Positions 25,238-34,855 of a DNA stretch of 64,000 nucleotides are shown here, piece by piece. Below the pieces are notes generated by a model. That model saw only the letters and a list, made by a program, of their open reading frames with translations, ran no database searches and was not told the origin of the DNA. Both the position numbers and the translations under genes were made by a program. The DNA lies in contig NZ_NINX01000034.1 of the NCBI RefSeq assembly GCF_002188635.1, positions 56,490 through 120,489 on the forward strand, written 5' to 3'. This stretch comes from Pigmentiphaga sp. NML030171 (GTDB lineage Bacteria; Pseudomonadota; Gammaproteobacteria; Burkholderiales; Burkholderiaceae_B). How positions within the stretch are numbered: position 1 is the first letter of the stretch; each line of letters begins with the position of its first letter.

Positions 25238-26164
25238 ATGGACACCATCGTCAATTTCCGGACCTTCATCGCCGTGGCGCAGGCCGGCAGCTTCTCCAAG
25301 GCGGCGCGCCAGTTGGGCATCGCCGCCTCCGTGGTGACCAAGCGCATCGACCAGCTCGAATGGCGCGCCCGAACCCGGTTGTTCGAGCGCAGCACCCGCC
25401 GCCTGGCCCTGACCGACGAAGGCCAGCGCCTGCTACCCGTGGCCCGGCGTATCGTCCACGACGTCGAGGACGCGTTCGGCAGCGCGCTGGGCCATGCGCA
25501 CGAACTGGAGGGCCACCTGCGCATCAAGGTGCCGACGTCGTTGACCGCCACGTGCCTGGGCGATGCGCTGGGGCGTTTCCTGGAGGTCCATCCCAAGCTC
25601 AGCATGGACGTGGTGGTGATCGACCGGCCCGTGAACCCTATCCAGGAAGGCTTCGACATCGTGGTCGGCATGCTGCCGGCCTCGTACGACGGCGTGCTCG
25701 AGGCCGGACTGTGCCCGCTGCCGCGCATGGCGGTGGCGGCGCCGTCCTATCTGGCCGCGCGCGGCCGTCCCGCCCATCCCACGGATCTGGCGCGGCACGC
25801 ACTATTGAATTTCCAGCCCACGGGGCCGGTCTGGACTTTCCAGGGGCCGAACGGGCCGATCGCGGTCGAGGTGACGCCGCGCCTGAGCACCAACGACGGA
25901 CACGTGTTGCTCAATTCGGTGCTGCGGGGCAATGGCATCACGATCCTGTCGGCCTACATCGTCGACGGCGCGCTGGGCCGGGGCGAACTGGTCCGGGTGC
26001 TGGAGGACTTCGCCATTCCCGAATACTGGATCCGGGCCCTGGTGCCCCACAGCCGGGCCCACCTGGGCCGGGTGCAGGCCCTGCTGTCCTGGCTCAGGAA
26101 TGAATTCACGCCGCTGCCGCCCTGGGCGCGGCACGAAAGTTGCGGCTTGCCGGCCTTCTCGTGA
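25238..26164 (+). CDS. LysR-family transcriptional regulator
   Basis: 308 residues. The helix-turn-helix is NFRTFIAVAQAGSFSKAARQLGIAASVVTKRIDQLE, split here by its recognition loop, and RLLPVARRI starts the linker helix. The effector domain fits the CrgA/DsdC-like subgroup (VDGALGRGELVRVLEDF). It is divergent from the TauD-like/MqnA-like/Bug cluster, which it probably controls through the dyad at 25178-25195. Confidence 0.88.
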   Translation: MDTIVNFRTFIAVAQAGSFSKAARQLGIAASVVTKRIDQLEWRARTRLFERSTRRLALTDEGQRLLPVARRIVHDVEDAFGSALGHAHELEGHLRIKVPTSLTATCLGDALGRFLEVHPKLSMDVVVIDRPVNPIQEGFDIVVGMLPASYDGVLEAGLCPLPRMAVAAPSYLAARGRPAHPTDLARHALLNFQPTGPVWTFQGPNGPIAVEVTPRLSTNDGHVLLNSVLRGNGITILSAYIVDGALGRGELVRVLEDFAIPEYWIRALVPHSRAHLGRVQALLSWLRNEFTPLPPWARHESCGLPAFS

Positions 26165-26175
26165 AGGAGTTCGCC

Positions 26176-26364
26176 ATGCCGAATCATCCCGCATCCCCGC
26201 CCAGTCCCCGCCAGGCGGACGACCAGCCGCGCGAGCAGCAGCGCAGCCATGGCGATACGCAGAATCGCACCAAGAAGGACGGGCATACCGACCAGATCGG
26301 GACCGGCGGCAACCAGACCTCGCAGCGCCAGCGCGGCGGCGGCGCCAGGCGCACCGGGCCGTAG
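26176..26364 (+). CDS. Small hydrophilic hypothetical protein (62 residues)
   Basis: Not recognised. GAAGGAG lies 8 bp before the ATG. The protein is rich in Gln, Arg, Asp and Gly, has no hydrophobic segment, and is likely disordered, resembling small stress-related 'KGG-like' proteins only in composition. It follows the LysR gene by 11 bp and is convergent with the flavoprotein gene, whose stop is only 2 bp away. Confidence 0.55.
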   Translation: MPNHPASPPSPRQADDQPREQQRSHGDTQNRTKKDGHTDQIGTGGNQTSQRQRGGGARRTGP

Positions 26365-26366
26365 GC

Positions 26367-27767
26367 TTAGGGCAGGACCTTGCCCGGGTTCATCAGGCCG
26401 TCGGGATCCAGCGCCTGCTTGATCCGGCGCATCAGGTCCAGGGCCACCGCGCTCTTGTAGCGGGCCAGTTCGCCGCGCTTGAGCTGGCCGATGCCGTGTT
26501 CCGCGCTGATCGACCCGCCGTGCGCGTGCACGCTGTCGTGCACCAGGCGATAGATCTCGTCCTGGCGCAGCAGGAAGTCGGGCTCGGCCATGGCGGGCGG
26601 CCGGCTGACGTTGTAGTGCAGGTTGCCGTCGCCCAGGTGGCCGAAGGTGATGTGGCGCACGCCGGGGATGGCCGCCTGCAGCAGCGCGTCGGTCGCGGCC
26701 ACGAAGGCGGGGATGCGAGAGGCCGGGACCGAGATGTCGTGCTTGATGTTCTTGCCCTCCCAGGACTGGGCGGCCGAGATGCTTTCGCGCAGGTGCCACA
26801 GCGCACGGCTTTGCGCGAGGCTGGCCGCAACCGCGGCGTCCTGGGCCAGGCCCTGCTCCAGCGCCCGCTGCAGGACCGCGTGAAAGCGTTCCTGGGCGTG
26901 TTCGGCGCTTTCGCTGTCGGATACCTCTAGCAGCGCGTACCAGGGCGTGGGGCCGAGCGGCAGTTTCTGGTCGGGGAAGGCGCGCGTCACCACGTCCAGG
27001 CTGGCATGCGACATGACTTCGAAGCCGGTCAGCGCCGCGCCGAATCCCGAGCGGGCCAGGGCCAGCAGCGCGACCGCGGTTTCCAGCGAGGGCAGGGCGA
27101 CCAGGGCCGTGCATTGCGCCACGGGCAGGGGATAGAGCCGCAGGGTGGCGGCGGTGATGATGCCGAGCGTGCCTTCGCTGCCTATGTACAGGTCGCGCAG
27201 GTCGTAGCCGGTGTTGTCCTTGCGCAGGCCGCGCAGGCCGTCCCAGATCTCGCCCTGGGCGGTGACCACTTCCAGCCCCAGGGCCAGTTCGCGTGCGTTG
27301 CCGTAGCGCAGGACCTGGGTGCCGCCGGCATTGGTGGCCAGGTTGCCTCCCACCGTGCAGCTGCCTTCCGAGGCCAGGCTGAGCGGGTAGAGACGGCCGG
27401 CCTCGCGCGCCCAGTCCTGTACCGCCTGGAGCACGCAGCCGGCTTCGACGGTGATGGTGTCGTCGTCGATGTCGAGGGCGCGCAGCCGGTCCAGGCGCCG
27501 CGTCGACACGACCACCGCGCGGCCTCCGGCGTCGGGCGTGGCGCCACCCGCCAGACCGGTGTTGCCGCCTTGAGGGACGATGGGAACGGCGTGGCGGCGG
27601 CACAGGCGCACGACGCGCGCGACCTCGTCGGTCGTGCCGGGGCGGACGACCGCCAGCGCGGCGCCGGTATAGCGGCCGCGCCAGTCGGTCAGGAAGGGCG
27701 CGGCGTCCGGCCCGGTCAAGACCTGGCCGGCCCCCAGCAGGTTCGTGAGCTCGGTCAGCAGGTCCAT
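26367..27767 (-). CDS. FAD-binding oxidase, D-lactate/glycolate dehydrogenase-like
   Basis: 466 residues of the FAD-binding-4 (VAO/PCMH) family. QGGNTGLAGGATPD contacts FAD, and HITFGHLGDGNLHYN in the C-terminal domain is the usual substrate-side motif of GlcD/DLD enzymes. These oxidise D-2-hydroxy acids and pass electrons to the quinone pool. It is followed on the same strand upstream by DUF2069 and wrbA, a neighbourhood common in beta-proteobacteria. The exact hydroxy acid is not predictable. Confidence 0.88.
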   Translation of the reverse strand: MDLLTELTNLLGAGQVLTGPDAAPFLTDWRGRYTGAALAVVRPGTTDEVARVVRLCRRHAVPIVPQGGNTGLAGGATPDAGGRAVVVSTRRLDRLRALDIDDDTITVEAGCVLQAVQDWAREAGRLYPLSLASEGSCTVGGNLATNAGGTQVLRYGNARELALGLEVVTAQGEIWDGLRGLRKDNTGYDLRDLYIGSEGTLGIITAATLRLYPLPVAQCTALVALPSLETAVALLALARSGFGAALTGFEVMSHASLDVVTRAFPDQKLPLGPTPWYALLEVSDSESAEHAQERFHAVLQRALEQGLAQDAAVAASLAQSRALWHLRESISAAQSWEGKNIKHDISVPASRIPAFVAATDALLQAAIPGVRHITFGHLGDGNLHYNVSRPPAMAEPDFLLRQDEIYRLVHDSVHAHGGSISAEHGIGQLKRGELARYKSAVALDLMRRIKQALDPDGLMNPGKVLP

Positions 27768-27789
27768 GCCGGTGTCTCCTTGGCGGCGG

Positions 27790-28811
<1,022 letters not shown>

Positions 28812-28823
28812 TTATCTCTCGAC

Positions 28824-30275
28824 ATGGTCCAGAAAGCTCCCGCGCCCGCTACTTCTTCCACGCCGCCACCGCCTTCGGGCGCCGCTTCCATCCAGGCGCG
28901 CGCGATCGCGCTGCGCCGCAGCCTGCTCGCCAACGAATCCTGGCCCGTGCGCGTGGGGCGGCTCCTGCGGTTCGCATTGCAGCGCGCGGCCGACGAGCGC
29001 ATCACCCAGGTCGCCTCCAGCCTGACCTTCACCTCGGTGCTGTCGATGGTGCCGCTGCTGGCGGTGGCGCTGGCCCTGTTTACCGCGTTTCCGCTGTTCC
29101 GCGAGTTCCAGGGCGCGCTGGAGGCGTTCCTGATCAGCAACCTGATGCCGCCGGCGGTGGCGGACAACATCATGGAATACCTGAACCAGTTCGCGCAGAA
29201 GGCGAGCCGGCTGACCGCCGTGGGCGGCATCTTCCTGATGATCACGGCCGTCTCGCTGATGCTGACCATCGACAAGGCGCTGAACGAGATCTGGCACGTG
29301 CGCAAGGGCAGGCCGCTGCCGCAGCGGGTGCTGATCTACTGGGCCACGCTCACGCTGGGGCCGGTGCTGATCGGCGCCAGCCTGTGGGCCACGTCCTTCC
29401 TGGCGCGCGAATCCATGGGCCTGGTGGGCGACGTGCCGGCGCCCATCGGCGTGCTGCTGTCCTTCATTCCGCTGATATTGACGGGCCTGGCCTTCGGCGC
29501 GCTGTTCATGGTGGTGCCCAACCGGCACGTCGAGGCACGCGACGCGATGACGGGCGGTTTCGCGGCGGCCATCGTGCTGGAAATCATGAAGTCCGGCTTC
29601 GCGTTCTACCTGACGCGCTTTCCCACCTACACCGTGCTGTACGGCGCCTTCGCCACGCTGCCTATCTTCCTGATGTGGATCTACCTGTCGTGGCTGGTGA
29701 CCTTGTTCGGCGCCACGCTGGCGGCCAGCCTGCCGCTGATCCGGATGGGACGCTGGGAGACCGTCCGGCGCCCGGGGCGGCCGTTCGTGGATGCCTTGTC
29801 CATCCTGCGCGCGTTGTCCTCGGTGCGCGACCGCAATCCACCGGGCCTGAGCACCTTGGCGCTGCGCAGCAGGCTGAACCTGCATCACGACGAATTGATG
29901 GTGGTGCTCGACACCTTGTCCAGCATCGGCTACATCGCCCGCATCGGCGATGCCGGCGCCGCCCGCGAACGCTGGGCCATGGTCTGCGATCCCACCGTGG
30001 CCACCCTGGCGCCCGTGGTGGACCGGCTGCTGCTGGACCGGGCGCCGCTGGCCGACGACCCGATGTTGCTGCACGCGGTGAACGCCGCCTGGGAAAGCGG
30101 CTCGGTCACCATCGCCGAGGCCCTGAAACAGCGCCCCGAGGATGTCGAGGCGGAACTGGCCCTGGATCGAGAGCTGGAACTGGAGCCGGACCGGGAGGAA
30201 CAGGAAGCCGAGGCCGGCGAAGAGGCGGCCGAGGGCGTCCAGGAGGAGCGGCTGCGCCGCCTGCGCGCGTCCTGA
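28824..30275 (+). CDS. YihY family inner-membrane protein
   Basis: 483 residues. Six membrane spans typical of the YihY/BrkB family (VASSLTFTSVLSMVPLLAVALALF, IFLMITAVSLMLTIDKALNEIW, YGAFATLPIFLMWIYLSWLVTLFGA, each separated by loops). An extended cytoplasmic C-terminal region of about 190 residues ends in an acidic stretch (ELELEPDREEQEAEAGEEAAEG). The family was once called RNase BN but nuclease activity belongs to another protein; its role is unknown. It is divergent from wrbA with almost no spacer. Confidence 0.88.
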   Translation: MVQKAPAPATSSTPPPPSGAASIQARAIALRRSLLANESWPVRVGRLLRFALQRAADERITQVASSLTFTSVLSMVPLLAVALALFTAFPLFREFQGALEAFLISNLMPPAVADNIMEYLNQFAQKASRLTAVGGIFLMITAVSLMLTIDKALNEIWHVRKGRPLPQRVLIYWATLTLGPVLIGASLWATSFLARESMGLVGDVPAPIGVLLSFIPLILTGLAFGALFMVVPNRHVEARDAMTGGFAAAIVLEIMKSGFAFYLTRFPTYTVLYGAFATLPIFLMWIYLSWLVTLFGATLAASLPLIRMGRWETVRRPGRPFVDALSILRALSSVRDRNPPGLSTLALRSRLNLHHDELMVVLDTLSSIGYIARIGDAGAARERWAMVCDPTVATLAPVVDRLLLDRAPLADDPMLLHAVNAAWESGSVTIAEALKQRPEDVEAELALDRELELEPDREEQEAEAGEEAAEGVQEERLRRLRAS

Positions 30276-30303
30276 CCCGGTGCGGCCTGCGCCCGCCGCG
30301 CCG

Positions 30304-31152
30304 TCATTCCAGCCGCCAGTACACGCCGCCCATGCCGCAGCGCATGGGTACCGACGGCACGTAGAACACCGTTTCCGCCCGGGCGTTGCCGCATACCGCG
30401 GCCGCGCCCATGGCGACCACCCAGGCCAGCAGTTCCCCCGCGCCGCCATCCCCGCCCGTCAGCAGTTTCTCGAAGGTCAGCTCGCGCTTGACCCGGTCGG
30501 CGTTGCCTTCCTCCATCAGCGCCAGGAACCAGCGGTCGAATTCCTCGTGCACCGTGAAGTAGTCCTTGCCGCCGGGATCGTGCGAGAGACCGCCCGTGCC
30601 CATGATCACCACTCGTTCGTCGGACGGGAAGGCCTGGACGATGCGCGCGATGGTTTCGCCCACGGCATAGCAGTGCGCCGCGGTCGGCACCGGCGGCACG
30701 ATGGGGTTCATGTGGATGGGGACGAAACGCACGTCGTAGCGCGGGAACAGGAACTTGAGCGGCACCGACCAGTTGTCGTCGAACAACAGTTTGTCGGCGA
30801 ACGCGTGGTTGATGCCCGCCTTGGCCGATTCGCGCACCAGTGCGCGGCCCAGGTCGCGGTGGCCGCGCACCGTGTAGTCCGGTACGTTCAGCCAGTCGCG
30901 GAACCAGGGCGCGGGGCCGGCCCATTGTTCGCCTATGCCCACGCAGAAGTCGGGAATGTTGTCGAGCGAGAAATTCAACAGGTGGTCGTTGGCTATGCCT
31001 ATGACCACGTCGGGCCGCACTTCGTCCATCAGTTTCTGGAACTGCGCGTAGCCGGCCAGGACGCCGTCCTGCTCGTGCTGGGGCGCCTTGTCTATCCAGC
31101 CGGTGACGCCGGGGGCGTGGGCCACGCCCAGGGTTGCGACGATCTTTGCCAT
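30304..31152 (-). CDS. LigB-type extradiol ring-cleavage dioxygenase, catalytic subunit
   Basis: 282 residues of the LigB family, which cleaves catechols next to the hydroxyls using Fe(II). By alignment with protocatechuate 4,5-dioxygenase I place the iron ligands at H12 (GVAHAP), H57 (ANDHL) and E240 (GAGELLAW), and the acid-base His at H191 (GTGGLSH). The second active-site His of LigB and DesB lines up with N127 (DDNWSVPL), so the substrate may differ from protocatechuate. The gene for the small subunit lies 13 bp upstream. Last gene of the long catabolic operon. Confidence 0.88.
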   Translation of the reverse strand: MAKIVATLGVAHAPGVTGWIDKAPQHEQDGVLAGYAQFQKLMDEVRPDVVIGIANDHLLNFSLDNIPDFCVGIGEQWAGPAPWFRDWLNVPDYTVRGHRDLGRALVRESAKAGINHAFADKLLFDDNWSVPLKFLFPRYDVRFVPIHMNPIVPPVPTAAHCYAVGETIARIVQAFPSDERVVIMGTGGLSHDPGGKDYFTVHEEFDRWFLALMEEGNADRVKRELTFEKLLTGGDGGAGELLAWVVAMGAAAVCGNARAETVFYVPSVPMRCGMGGVYWRLE

Positions 31153-31165
31153 GTTCTTCTCCGGA

Positions 31166-31471
31166 TCAGTCCTGCGACGCGATGCCCATCTTCTCGGCGT
31201 ACAGGCGCGCCGCGTCGCTGTCGTTGTGGTTGCGCGAGCCGCCCTTGAAAAGCCGCGATATCTGCGGCAGGAAATAGGGATGCACGCCCATGGCGCCCAG
31301 CGCCTCGATGTCCATGTCGCGCCAGGCGCGCTTTTCTTCTTCCGAAAGGGCGTATGCGGTCATGGATGCCTCGATGTCCTGCTTGAACGCGAGGTATTTC
31401 TGCTCGTCGCGCCGCAGTTCGAACACCATGCGGTTCGATGGCAGGGTCTTGTCGGTGTCTCGGATTCCCAT
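31166..31471 (-). CDS. LigA-type extradiol dioxygenase small subunit
   Basis: 101 residues matching the LigA fold: FKQDIEASMTAYALSEEEKRA, ALGAMGVHPYFLPQISRLF. LigA caps the active site of LigB and contributes no iron ligands. ATG 31471 is preceded by AAGGAG; the longer frame to 31522 overlaps the upstream gene and is not needed. Cotranscribed with LigB, consistent with an alpha2beta2 enzyme. Confidence 0.88.
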   Translation of the reverse strand: MGIRDTDKTLPSNRMVFELRRDEQKYLAFKQDIEASMTAYALSEEEKRAWRDMDIEALGAMGVHPYFLPQISRLFKGGSRNHNDSDAARLYAEKMGIASQD

Positions 31472-31505
31472 GTCGGCTCCTTGTTCGTTGGAAACGATAA
31501 GTCGT

Positions 31506-32225
31506 TCATTCGGCCGCGGCAACGTTGAGCCAGCGGTCGAGCGTCTCGGGCGATGCCCGCAGCGCCGCGCTCGAGGACTGATGCACGATGCGGCCGCGGT
31601 CCAGGATGATGGCGGTCGAGGCCATGGCCAGGGCGATGACCGGATGCTGCTCGACCACGATCGTGGTCATGCCTTCCTGCGTGTGCAGCGCGATGATGGC
31701 GGCGCCAAGCTCCTCGACGACGATGGGCGCCAGGCCCTCCATGGGTTCGTCCAGCAGGAGCAGGCGCGGGTTGGTCATGAGCGCGCGGCCCACGGCCAGC
31801 ATCTGTTGTTCTCCGCCGGACAGCTCGTTGCCCAGGTTGGCGCGCCGCTCGCGCAGCCGCGGGAACAGGCCGTAGACCCGGTCCAGCGTCCATGGGCCGC
31901 GGCATGCGACCACGGTCAGGTTCTCCTCGACGGTCAGCGACGCGAACACCTCGCGCTCCTGCGGCACCCAGCCCAGGCCGGCGCGAGACCGCTGGCAGGC
32001 GTCCAGCCTGGCGATGTCGCGGCCCTGCCAGAGAATGCGCCCGCCCGTCAGGCGCGTGTTGCCCATCAGGGTTTCGAGCAGGGTGGTCTTGCCCACGCCA
32101 TTGCGTCCGAGCACCGCCAGGCTGTCGCCGGCGCCCAGGCAGAACGAGAGATCGTCCAGCACCATCGCGTCGCCGTAGCCGGCGCGCACGTGCTCCAGTT
32201 GCAGCAGGCTGTCCGTCGCATTCAT
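31506..32225 (-). CDS. Branched-chain amino-acid-type ABC transporter ATPase, LivF-like
   Basis: 239 residues. Walker A GRNGVGKTTLL, signature LSGGEQQMLAVGRAL, Walker B LLLDEPMEGLAP; the short form without the LivG extension is LivF. It is the second ATPase of a HAAT-family importer encoded with LivG, LivM, LivH and a periplasmic protein. HAAT transporters also move aromatic acids and amides, which fits the neighbouring ring-cleavage genes. Its start overlaps the LivG stop. Confidence 0.93.
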   Translation of the reverse strand: MNATDSLLQLEHVRAGYGDAMVLDDLSFCLGAGDSLAVLGRNGVGKTTLLETLMGNTRLTGGRILWQGRDIARLDACQRSRAGLGWVPQEREVFASLTVEENLTVVACRGPWTLDRVYGLFPRLRERRANLGNELSGGEQQMLAVGRALMTNPRLLLLDEPMEGLAPIVVEELGAAIIALHTQEGMTTIVVEQHPVIALAMASTAIILDRGRIVHQSSSAALRASPETLDRWLNVAAAE

Positions 32226-32980
32226 GCGGATGCCGCCTCCAGGGGGGCCGCCTGGCCGAGATAGGCCTCGCGCACGCGGGGGTCGCGGGCGATGTCGCCG
32301 GGTAGCCCGGTGGCGATGAGGCGGCCGGCGACGAGCACCGAAATGCGCTGCGCGAAGCGGAAGACGAGGTTCATGTCGTGTTCGATCAGAAGGATGGCGA
32401 TGTCCTGGGGCAGTCGATCCAGGACCGCGAAGACATGGCGGCTGTCGGCCGCCGAGACGCCGGCAGCCGGTTCGTCCAGCAGCAGCACCTTGGGCTTGCG
32501 CGCCAGCGCGAGCGCGATTTCCACCAGCCGCTGCCTGCCGTAGGCGAGCTGCCGGGTGGGCCGATGCGCGTCCTGCGCCAGGCCGATGCGCTCGAGCAGT
32601 TCCCAGGCCTCGCCGGCCGCCGGCTCATGCCGGCGCAGCGACCCGAACAGCGAGCGGACGGCTCCGGTGCGCGCCAGCACGACCAGCGTGACCGCCTCCA
32701 GCACGGTCATGTCCAGGAACAGCGTATTGATCTGGAAGGTGCGCACCAGCCCCAGGTCCACCCGTTTGTCGGGCGGCGCCGCGGTCACGTCCGCGCCGTC
32801 CAGCAGGACGCGGCCCGAGGTCGGGCGCAGCATGCCGGTCAGCAGGTTGATGAAGGTCGTCTTGCCCGCGCCGTTCGGGCCGATCAGCGCATGCCGGTCG
32901 CCGGGAGCGAGCGACAGGTTCACATGGTCGGTCGCCACCAGCGCGCCGAAGCGCTTGCACAGGTCGACGGTCTGTATCAT
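32222..32980 (-). CDS. Branched-chain amino-acid-type ABC transporter ATPase, LivG-like
   Basis: 252 residues. Walker A GPNGAGKTTF, the LivG-specific LVRTFQINTLFLDMTVLEAV segment after the Q-loop, Walker B LLLDEPAAGVS and HDMNLVF. It pairs with LivF to power uptake. Stops and starts overlap with both neighbours (ATGA-type), so the transporter genes form a tight unit. Confidence 0.93.
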   Translation of the reverse strand: MIQTVDLCKRFGALVATDHVNLSLAPGDRHALIGPNGAGKTTFINLLTGMLRPTSGRVLLDGADVTAAPPDKRVDLGLVRTFQINTLFLDMTVLEAVTLVVLARTGAVRSLFGSLRRHEPAAGEAWELLERIGLAQDAHRPTRQLAYGRQRLVEIALALARKPKVLLLDEPAAGVSAADSRHVFAVLDRLPQDIAILLIEHDMNLVFRFAQRISVLVAGRLIATGLPGDIARDPRVREAYLGQAAPLEAASA

Positions 32981-33963
32981 TGTTGCGCCTCCTTGTGCGC
33001 CAGGCGCCGGGCCAGCCGCGCGGCGGTGCCCATGATGCCGCCGCGGGCAAAGAAGATGGTGAGCACCAGCAGCAGGCCCAGCCAGAAATGCCAGTAGGCG
33101 GGGCTGATGCCGGACAGCAGGTCGCGGCCCACGACGAATACCAGCGCGCCGATGAAGCCGCCGTACAGGTAGCCCACGCCGCCCAGCGCGGCGATGATCA
33201 GGATGTCGGCCGACCGCCCGAAACCGAGCGCGTCGATGGTGATGAACTGCGTGATCTGCGTCGTCAGCGCGCCCGCGACGCCCGCCACCGCCGCCGAGGC
33301 GACGTAGGAGATCGCCAGGGTGCGGCCGTCGTCGATGCCCACGGCCAGCGCGCGCCGGCGGTTCATGCGCGTGGCATGCAGGGACAGGCCATAGGGCGAA
33401 TTGACCAGCCTGCGCACGAGGTAGAGCGTGACGAAGGCTACGATGGCCGCGTATGCGTAGGCGGTCGATCCCATGAGGTCGAACGGGAAGAGGCCGAGCA
33501 GCGGCGCGAACTCGATGCCTTGCAGGCCATCGATGCCGCCGGTGATCGCGGTGGCCTTGTTGGCGGCCTCGTACAGCACGAGGCCGATGGCCAGCGTCAC
33601 CATGAGCCGGCTCAGGTCGGTGCCCCGCACGACCAGCCGGCTGCCGAGCGCGCCCGCGCATGCCGTGACGGCGGCGGCGATGGCCAGCGCCGAGACCGGT
33701 TCGTGCCAGCCGTACTTGCCGAGCCAGCCGGCGGTGAACGCGCCCACGCCGAAGAACGCGGCATGTCCCAGGGTGACGATGCCCGCGTAGCCCAGCAGCA
33801 TGTCGAGCGACAGCGCGAAGATGCCGGTTACCAGTACTTGCGCGCCCAGGCTGCGGTGATCGGGAAAGACGAAGAAGGCCGCGACGACGAGCGTCCAGAA
33901 CACGAGCTCGGGCACGCGCCAGCGCGAGCGGTCCAGCAGGGGGCGCAGCGGGCTGCCGTTCAT
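32977..33963 (-). CDS. HAAT-family ABC permease, LivM-like
   Basis: 328 residues with about nine membrane spans. LLGYAGIVTLGHAAFFGVGAF is the LivM N-terminal signature and GRSADILIIAALGGVGYLYG the permease interface. It forms a heterodimeric channel with the LivH-like protein. Four-base overlaps with livG and livH. Confidence 0.93.
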   Translation of the reverse strand: MNGSPLRPLLDRSRWRVPELVFWTLVVAAFFVFPDHRSLGAQVLVTGIFALSLDMLLGYAGIVTLGHAAFFGVGAFTAGWLGKYGWHEPVSALAIAAAVTACAGALGSRLVVRGTDLSRLMVTLAIGLVLYEAANKATAITGGIDGLQGIEFAPLLGLFPFDLMGSTAYAYAAIVAFVTLYLVRRLVNSPYGLSLHATRMNRRRALAVGIDDGRTLAISYVASAAVAGVAGALTTQITQFITIDALGFGRSADILIIAALGGVGYLYGGFIGALVFVVGRDLLSGISPAYWHFWLGLLLVLTIFFARGGIMGTAARLARRLAHKEAQQ

Positions 33964-34841
33964 GCGGCCCTCCTGCGCGCGAAGAGGCTGTAGAGGCCTT
34001 GCGGCCGGTACAGCAGGACCAGCGCCATGAGCACGTAGATCATGAAGGCCCCGAACTCGGGGACGTAGTATTTGCTGCCGATGTCGCAGATGCCCAGCAG
34101 CATGGCGGCGAAGAAGGTGCCGTTGACCGAGCCGGCGCCGCCCAGCACCACCACGAGCAGGCACAGCACCAGCGTGCGCGTGGCGAAGGCCGGATCCAGG
34201 CCCAGCACCTCGGCCCCGAGCGCGCCGCCCAGCGCCGCAAGCCCGCTGCCGATCGCGAAGGCGATCATGAATACACGCTTGACCGGTATGCCCATCGCGG
34301 CCGCGATGCGCTGGTTGTCGACCGAGGCGCGGATCATCGCGCCCAGGCGGGTCGAGTCGAGTCCCCAGTTCAGCAGGGCGAGCAGGGCCAGGCCCGTGCC
34401 GAGCAGCATCAGCCGGTACTTGGAGACGCTGAGATCGCCCAGGTACCAGCGGCCGTCCAGGTACTCGGGCACCCGCACCGCCTGTTGCGACGGCCCCCAG
34501 AAATAGTGGACGATGCCGCCGGCCATCAGCATCAGGCCGAAGGTCAGGAGGCTCTGGTCGAGCGCCGTGGCGCGATAAAAGGGCGCATAGACCACGCGTT
34601 CCAGCACCAGGCTGGCCAGGGCGATCGCCGCCACGACCACCGCCACCGACGCGAAGAACGGCCAGGCCAACTGGTTGACCAGCGTGACGAGGAAATAGCC
34701 GCCGAACATGGCGACGGCGGTGTGCGCGAGGTTGACGAAACCCATCAACCCCAGCGTGATGGACAATCCGAGCGCGATCACGAACAGCATGGCGCCGTAC
34801 GACGTTCCATCGATGATCACGCCGACGAAGTCGGTCAGCAT
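33960..34841 (-). CDS. HAAT-family ABC permease, LivH-like
   Basis: 293 residues with about eight spans. GTSYGAMLFVIALGLSITLGLMGFVNLAHTA is the LivH N-terminal pattern, broken here by loop changes. Also GLAALGGALGAEVLGLDPAF near the permease interface. It is preceded by the binding-protein gene with 14 bp between them. Confidence 0.93.
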   Translation of the reverse strand: MLTDFVGVIIDGTSYGAMLFVIALGLSITLGLMGFVNLAHTAVAMFGGYFLVTLVNQLAWPFFASVAVVVAAIALASLVLERVVYAPFYRATALDQSLLTFGLMLMAGGIVHYFWGPSQQAVRVPEYLDGRWYLGDLSVSKYRLMLLGTGLALLALLNWGLDSTRLGAMIRASVDNQRIAAAMGIPVKRVFMIAFAIGSGLAALGGALGAEVLGLDPAFATRTLVLCLLVVVLGGAGSVNGTFFAAMLLGICDIGSKYYVPEFGAFMIYVLMALVLLYRPQGLYSLFARRRAA

Positions 34842-34855
34842 GCGGACTCCTTTGG

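Noticed and set aside
28824..30275. Ribonuclease BN
   Set aside because: The YihY family carried that name historically, but the protein is an integral membrane protein with no nuclease motif, and true RNase BN (RNase Z) is a different enzyme.
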